In this document: one piece after another, positions 5,015 through 8,000 of the stretch | How the letters are laid out: every line of letters starts with the position of its first letter | Numbering within the stretch: the stretch's first letter is position 1 | Origin: Acidobacteriota bacterium | GTDB taxonomy: Bacteria; Actinomycetota; Actinomycetes; Actinomycetales; Micrococcaceae | Assembly (NCBI GenBank): GCA_019352125.1 | Contig: JABBNV010000086.1 | Location: 1 to 8,000, forward strand | Direction: 5' to 3' | Length of the DNA stretch: 8,000 nucleotides | Position numbers and translations under genes: made by a program | The notes under the pieces: model-generated | Seen by the model: only the letters and a program-made list of their open reading frames with translations | The model's database searches: none | Told to the model about the DNA's origin: nothing

Positions 5015-6904
5015 ATGAGTAAAGGATCACCCATCAGCCCAGCGCAGATGGCCAACAAGTCGCCCGGAATCGCTGCCGGTTCCACCTCCACTACCGTTTC
5101 AACCATGCTTGGCGCATCTCCTTCCGCGGTTCAGGGCCCCAACAACGTTGTTAAACCGACCGTTATGTCTGGCTCGCAAGCCATTGTTCGTTCCCTCGAA
5201 GAACTGGGCGTCAAGGACATTTTCGGGCTGCCCGGCGGTGCAATTCTGCCCACGTATGACCCTCTGATGGCCTCGCACATGAACCATGTTCTGGTGCGGC
5301 ACGAACAGGGCGCTGGCCATGCGGCTCAGGGCTATGCCATGGTCACCGGCCAAGTAGGCGTCTGCATCGCAACGTCTGGTCCCGGTGCAACGAATCTGGT
5401 CACGGCAATCATGGACGCGCATATGGACTCGGTTCCCATCGTGGCCATTACGGGTCAGGTTTCCAGCTCCGTGATTGGCACGGATGCTTTCCAGGAAGCT
5501 GACATTGTGGGCATCACCATGCCGATCACCAAGCATTCGTACTTGGTGACGGATCCCAATGACATTCCTCGGGTACTTGCAGAGGCCTTCCACATTGCAG
5601 GTACGGGGCGTCCCGGCCCAGTGCTGGTGGATGTTGCCAAGGATGCCCAGGTGGGCTCCATGACGTTCTCCTGGCCGCCAGTGGTGGATATCCCTGGCTA
5701 CCACCCCGTTTACCGTGGTCATTCAAAGCAGCTGCGCGAGGCCGCGCGGTTGATTGCCCAGGCCAAGAAACCGGTGCTTTATGTGGGCGGTGGTGCGATC
5801 AAGGCGCACGCAGCCGCTGAACTGATGGAGCTGGCTGAACTCACTGGCGCTCCGGTGGCCACCACCCTGATGGCTCGTGGAGTCTTCCCGGACTCCCATG
5901 ACCAGCACGTAGGTATGCCCGGTATGCATGGAAGTGTTTCTGCTGTGACCGCGCTGCAGCAGGCAGACCTCCTCATCACGCTGGGAGCTCGGTTTGATGA
6001 CAGGGTGACGGGCGTGCTGGACACCTTTGCACCGTTTGCCAAGGTGATTCATGCGGACATTGACCCTGCAGAGATTTCAAAGAACCGTGTGGCAGATGTG
6101 CCGATTGTGGGTTCTCTGAAGGAGATCATTCCGGAGCTTGCCTCGGCCGTACGCAGTGAATATGAGGAAACCGGCAAACCGGACATCTCCGACTGGTGGG
6201 CGTTCCTGAACAACCTGAAGAACACTTACCCGTTGGGGTGGACACAGCCGGATGACGGCCTGACTGCTCCGCAAAAGGTCATCTCCCGGATTGGTGAACT
6301 GACCGGCCCGGACGCTGTTTATGTGGCTGGAGTTGGCCAGCACCAGATGTGGGCCGCACAATTTGTGAAGTACGAGCGCCCCCATTCCTGGCTGAACTCC
6401 GGCGGTGCAGGCACCATGGGCTACTCGGTACCTGCAGCGATGGGTGCCAAGGTGGGCAACCCGGATCGAGTGGTCTGGGCTATCGACGGCGACGGCTGTT
6501 TCCAGATGACCAACCAGGAACTGGCTACCTGTGCAATCAACGGTATTCCGATCAAGGTTGCCATCATCAACAACTCGTCCTTGGGCATGGTGCGCCAGTG
6601 GCAGACCTTGTTCTACGAGGGCAGGTATTCCAATACCGATTTAAACACCGGGCACAACACCGTTCGGATTCCAGACTTCGTCAAACTGGCTGAGGCCTAT
6701 GGCTGTGCTGGTCTGCGCTGTGAACGCGATGAGGATATTGACGCCACGATCAAAGCGGCGTTGGAGATCAACGATCGCCCCGTCGTCGTCGACTTTGTGG
6801 TGAGCCCGAACTCGATGGTGTGGCCGATGGTCCCCTCTGGTGTGAGCAATGACCAGATTCAGGTTGCGCGCAATCTGACCCCCGAATGGCAAGAGGAGGA
6901 CTAG
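5015..6904 (+). CDS. ilvB: acetohydroxyacid synthase, large (catalytic) subunit
   Basis: A 629-residue ThDP- and FAD-dependent enzyme forming acetolactate from two pyruvates or acetohydroxybutyrate from pyruvate and 2-ketobutyrate, the first common step to valine, leucine and isoleucine. All three domains are present: the N-terminal Pyr domain with VRHEQGAGHAAQGYA (catalytic Glu97), the central FAD-type domain (about 240-380), and the PP domain with IDGDG (Gly492-Asp493-Gly494) running to Asn519-Asn520, the ThDP/Mg motif, followed by MVRQWQ (Trp529). GQVSSSVIGTDAFQE puts Ser150 where plant enzymes have the herbicide-site proline. The first 50 residues are a Ser/Thr/Pro-rich extension before the conserved MSGSQAIVRSLEELGV; the start is supported by AGGAAG six bases upstream. 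Expression should be set by the upstream attenuator; ilvN follows after two bases. Confidence 0.96.
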   Translation: MSKGSPISPAQMANKSPGIAAGSTSTTVSTMLGASPSAVQGPNNVVKPTVMSGSQAIVRSLEELGVKDIFGLPGGAILPTYDPLMASHMNHVLVRHEQGAGHAAQGYAMVTGQVGVCIATSGPGATNLVTAIMDAHMDSVPIVAITGQVSSSVIGTDAFQEADIVGITMPITKHSYLVTDPNDIPRVLAEAFHIAGTGRPGPVLVDVAKDAQVGSMTFSWPPVVDIPGYHPVYRGHSKQLREAARLIAQAKKPVLYVGGGAIKAHAAAELMELAELTGAPVATTLMARGVFPDSHDQHVGMPGMHGSVSAVTALQQADLLITLGARFDDRVTGVLDTFAPFAKVIHADIDPAEISKNRVADVPIVGSLKEIIPELASAVRSEYEETGKPDISDWWAFLNNLKNTYPLGWTQPDDGLTAPQKVISRIGELTGPDAVYVAGVGQHQMWAAQFVKYERPHSWLNSGGAGTMGYSVPAAMGAKVGNPDRVVWAIDGDGCFQMTNQELATCAINGIPIKVAIINNSSLGMVRQWQTLFYEGRYSNTDLNTGHNTVRIPDFVKLAEAYGCAGLRCERDEDIDATIKAALEINDRPVVVDFVVSPNSMVWPMVPSGVSNDQIQVARNLTPEWQEED

Positions 6905-6906
6905 GA

Positions 6907-7419
6907 ATGTCACGTCACACACTGTCTGTGCTGGTGGAAGACAAACCAGGCGTACTGACCCGCGTCGCCAGCCTCTTTGCTCGGCGGGCGTTTAACATCA
7001 ACTCTTTGGCTGTTGGGCCTACCGAGGTGCCGGGTGTGTCCCGGATGACCGTGGTGGTTGACGCCGAAGGTGACCTGATTGAACAGGTCACCAAGCAACT
7101 CAACAAGTTGATCAATGTGATCAAGATTGTGGAGCTGCAGTCCGATAATTCCGTGCAAAGGGACCACATCCTGATCAAGGTGCGTGCGGACGCCGGGACG
7201 AGGCTGCAGGTTACCCAAGCCGCAGATCTCTTCCGTGCATCGGTGGTGGACGTGTCCACAGACTCGCTCACCATTGAGGCCACCGGCAATCCTGACAAGC
7301 TTTCAGCCCTGTTGAATGTTCTGGAGCCTTTTGGCGTCCGAGAAATTGTTCAGGCTGGCACCTTGGCCATCGGACGGGGATCCCGTTCCATGAGCGAGCG
7401 AGCATTGCGAAGCGCGTAA
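6907..7419 (+). CDS. ilvN: acetohydroxyacid synthase, small (regulatory) subunit
   Basis: A 170-residue protein that binds IlvB, raises its activity and gives feedback inhibition, usually by valine. The N-terminal ACT domain (about 3-78) has SVLVEDKPGVLTRVASLF, with Gly15 at the effector site, then RAFNINSLAVGPTE with Asn30; these match Gly14 and Asn29 of E. coli IlvH. The C-terminal domain (about 84-160) has RDHILIKVRA, FRASVVDVSTDSLTIEATG and VQAGTLAIGRG. Length is usual for the family and no effector-site residue looks lost. ATG 6907 is preferred over an in-frame start at 6886 because family homology begins there and GAGGAGG stands upstream inside the end of ilvB. With two bases after the ilvB stop, translation is probably coupled. 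Confidence 0.95.
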   Translation: MSRHTLSVLVEDKPGVLTRVASLFARRAFNINSLAVGPTEVPGVSRMTVVVDAEGDLIEQVTKQLNKLINVIKIVELQSDNSVQRDHILIKVRADAGTRLQVTQAADLFRASVVDVSTDSLTIEATGNPDKLSALLNVLEPFGVREIVQAGTLAIGRGSRSMSERALRSA

Positions 7420-7450
7420 CCGGCTTCACCTAATTTCACACAGTTCACGT

Positions 7451-7456
7451 TATAAA
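7451..7456 (+). promoter_or_regulatory. candidate -10 box of an internal ilvC promoter
   Basis: TATAAA lies 23 bases before the ilvC GTG, in the A/T-rich 60-base gap after ilvN, which itself stands out in a gene-dense operon. No good -35 is found at 16-19 bp spacing (TTCACC at 7425-7430 is 20 bp away). A separate ilvC promoter inside ilvBNC is known in Corynebacterium glutamicum, which makes this worth noting. Weak call. Confidence 0.3.
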
Positions 7457-7479
7457 AAAATCAATTTAGGAGTTTTCTC

Positions 7480-8000
7480 GTGACCCAGTTGTTCTATGAC
7501 GACGATGCAGACCTGTCCATCATCCAGGGCCGCAAAGTGGCCATCATTGGCTATGGTAGCCAGGGCCACGCCCATGCACTGAGCTTGCGTGATTCGGGTG
7601 TAGACGTACGGATTGGACTCAAGGAAGGCTCCAAGTCCCGTGCCAAGGCTGAGGCAGAGGGACTGCGCGTACTTTCCGTCTCCGACGCCGCTGCGGAAGC
7701 TGATCTGATCATGATTCTGGCTCCGGACCAGGTTCAGCGCACCGTGTACGCGGAGGAAATTGCCCCGAACCTCAAGGATGGCGACGCTCTGTTCTTCGCC
7801 CACGGTTTCAACGTTCGCTACGGCTACATCAAGGCACCCGACAACGTTGACGTTGCGCTGGTTGCGCCTAAGGGCCCGGGCCACATTGTTCGCCGCGAAT
7901 TTGAAGCTGGCCGTGGCGTACCGGATTTGATCGCTGTTGAGCAGAATGCTTCAGGCAAGGCCAAGGAATTGGCGCTCTCCTATGCCAAGGGCATCGGTGG
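7480..8000 (+). CDS. ilvC: ketol-acid reductoisomerase (NADP+), N-terminal part; 3' end outside window
   Basis: 173 codons visible; the family's short class I enzymes have about 340 residues. It converts acetolactate and acetohydroxybutyrate to 2,3-dihydroxy acids with Mg2+ and NADPH, the step between IlvBN and IlvD. The Rossmann domain is clear: VAIIGYGSQGHAHALSLRDSG (G24-x-G26-x2-G29). The cofactor-phosphate loop region GLKEGSKSRAKAE comes next, then FFAHGFN with the conserved His108, and PKGPGH before RREFEAGRGVPDLIAV. The GTG start at 7480 is firmly supported by a full AGGAG (7468-7472) seven bases upstream and by homology beginning directly with TQLFYDDDADLS. The 60-base gap from ilvN has a possible extra promoter. 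The Mg-binding C-terminal domain lies beyond the edge. Confidence 0.96.
   Translation, partial: MTQLFYDDDADLSIIQGRKVAIIGYGSQGHAHALSLRDSGVDVRIGLKEGSKSRAKAEAEGLRVLSVSDAAAEADLIMILAPDQVQRTVYAEEIAPNLKDGDALFFAHGFNVRYGYIKAPDNVDVALVAPKGPGHIVRREFEAGRGVPDLIAVEQNASGKAKELALSYAKGIG

Noticed and set aside
6886..6906. Earlier in-frame start for ilvN inside the end of ilvB
   Set aside because: The added residues would be encoded by the Shine-Dalgarno-containing segment, and all similarity to the family begins at ATG 6907.
1..8000. Evidence for an undescribed defence, mobile or biosynthetic system
   Set aside because: All genes belong to well-known families, none is of unknown function, and there are no repeats, integration signs or composition breaks visible by eye.

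Overview
The window looks like a chromosomal segment of a high-to-mid G+C actinobacterium, most likely a member of the Micrococcaceae (Arthrobacter/Renibacterium-like). This is inferred from the ilvD-ilvB-ilvN-ilvC gene order, GTG starts, tRNA genes without an encoded CCA end, and the actinobacterial style of the IlvD, IlvB and IlvN proteins. By eye the G+C content is in the mid-to-high fifties, rather low for Arthrobacter. No mobile element, CRISPR array, rRNA or broken gene is visible.

Left part (1-2683). A solute-binding lipoprotein of an oligopeptide/nickel-type ABC importer runs off the left edge on the minus strand. Upstream of it, on the same strand, are tRNA-Leu(UAG) and a BCP-type peroxiredoxin (bcp). 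Divergent from bcp is a MarR-family regulator. It has a perfect TATAAT six bases before its ATG, so its mRNA is probably leaderless, and a 16-bp near-perfect dyad lies between the two genes as a candidate operator. A minus-strand tRNA-Lys(CUU) with its own intrinsic terminator closes this part.

Right part (2684-8000). This is a branched-chain amino acid biosynthesis cluster, all on the plus strand: ilvD (dihydroxy-acid dehydratase), then ilvB and ilvN (large and small acetohydroxyacid synthase subunits), then ilvC (ketol-acid reductoisomerase, cut by the right edge). IlvBN condenses pyruvate (or pyruvate plus 2-ketobutyrate), IlvC isomerises and reduces the product, and IlvD dehydrates it to the 2-keto acid precursors of valine, leucine and isoleucine. 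ilvB and ilvN are 2 bases apart. ilvC follows after 60 bases and may have an extra promoter.

The richest non-coding stretch is 4687-5014, between ilvD and ilvB. It holds a 33-base near-perfect hairpin just after ilvD, a TTGACA -35 box, a 15-codon leader peptide with five Val/Leu codons (MQLVSVVSLTQRGRR), alternative RNA pairings, and an intrinsic terminator with seven T. This is a textbook layout for ribosome-mediated attenuation of ilvBNC. A second hairpin and a 9-codon mini-ORF overlapping the ilvB start as ATGA follow the terminator. The ilvD upstream region carries two dyads of unknown role. I see no evidence for an undescribed multi-gene system; the items most worth testing are regulatory.
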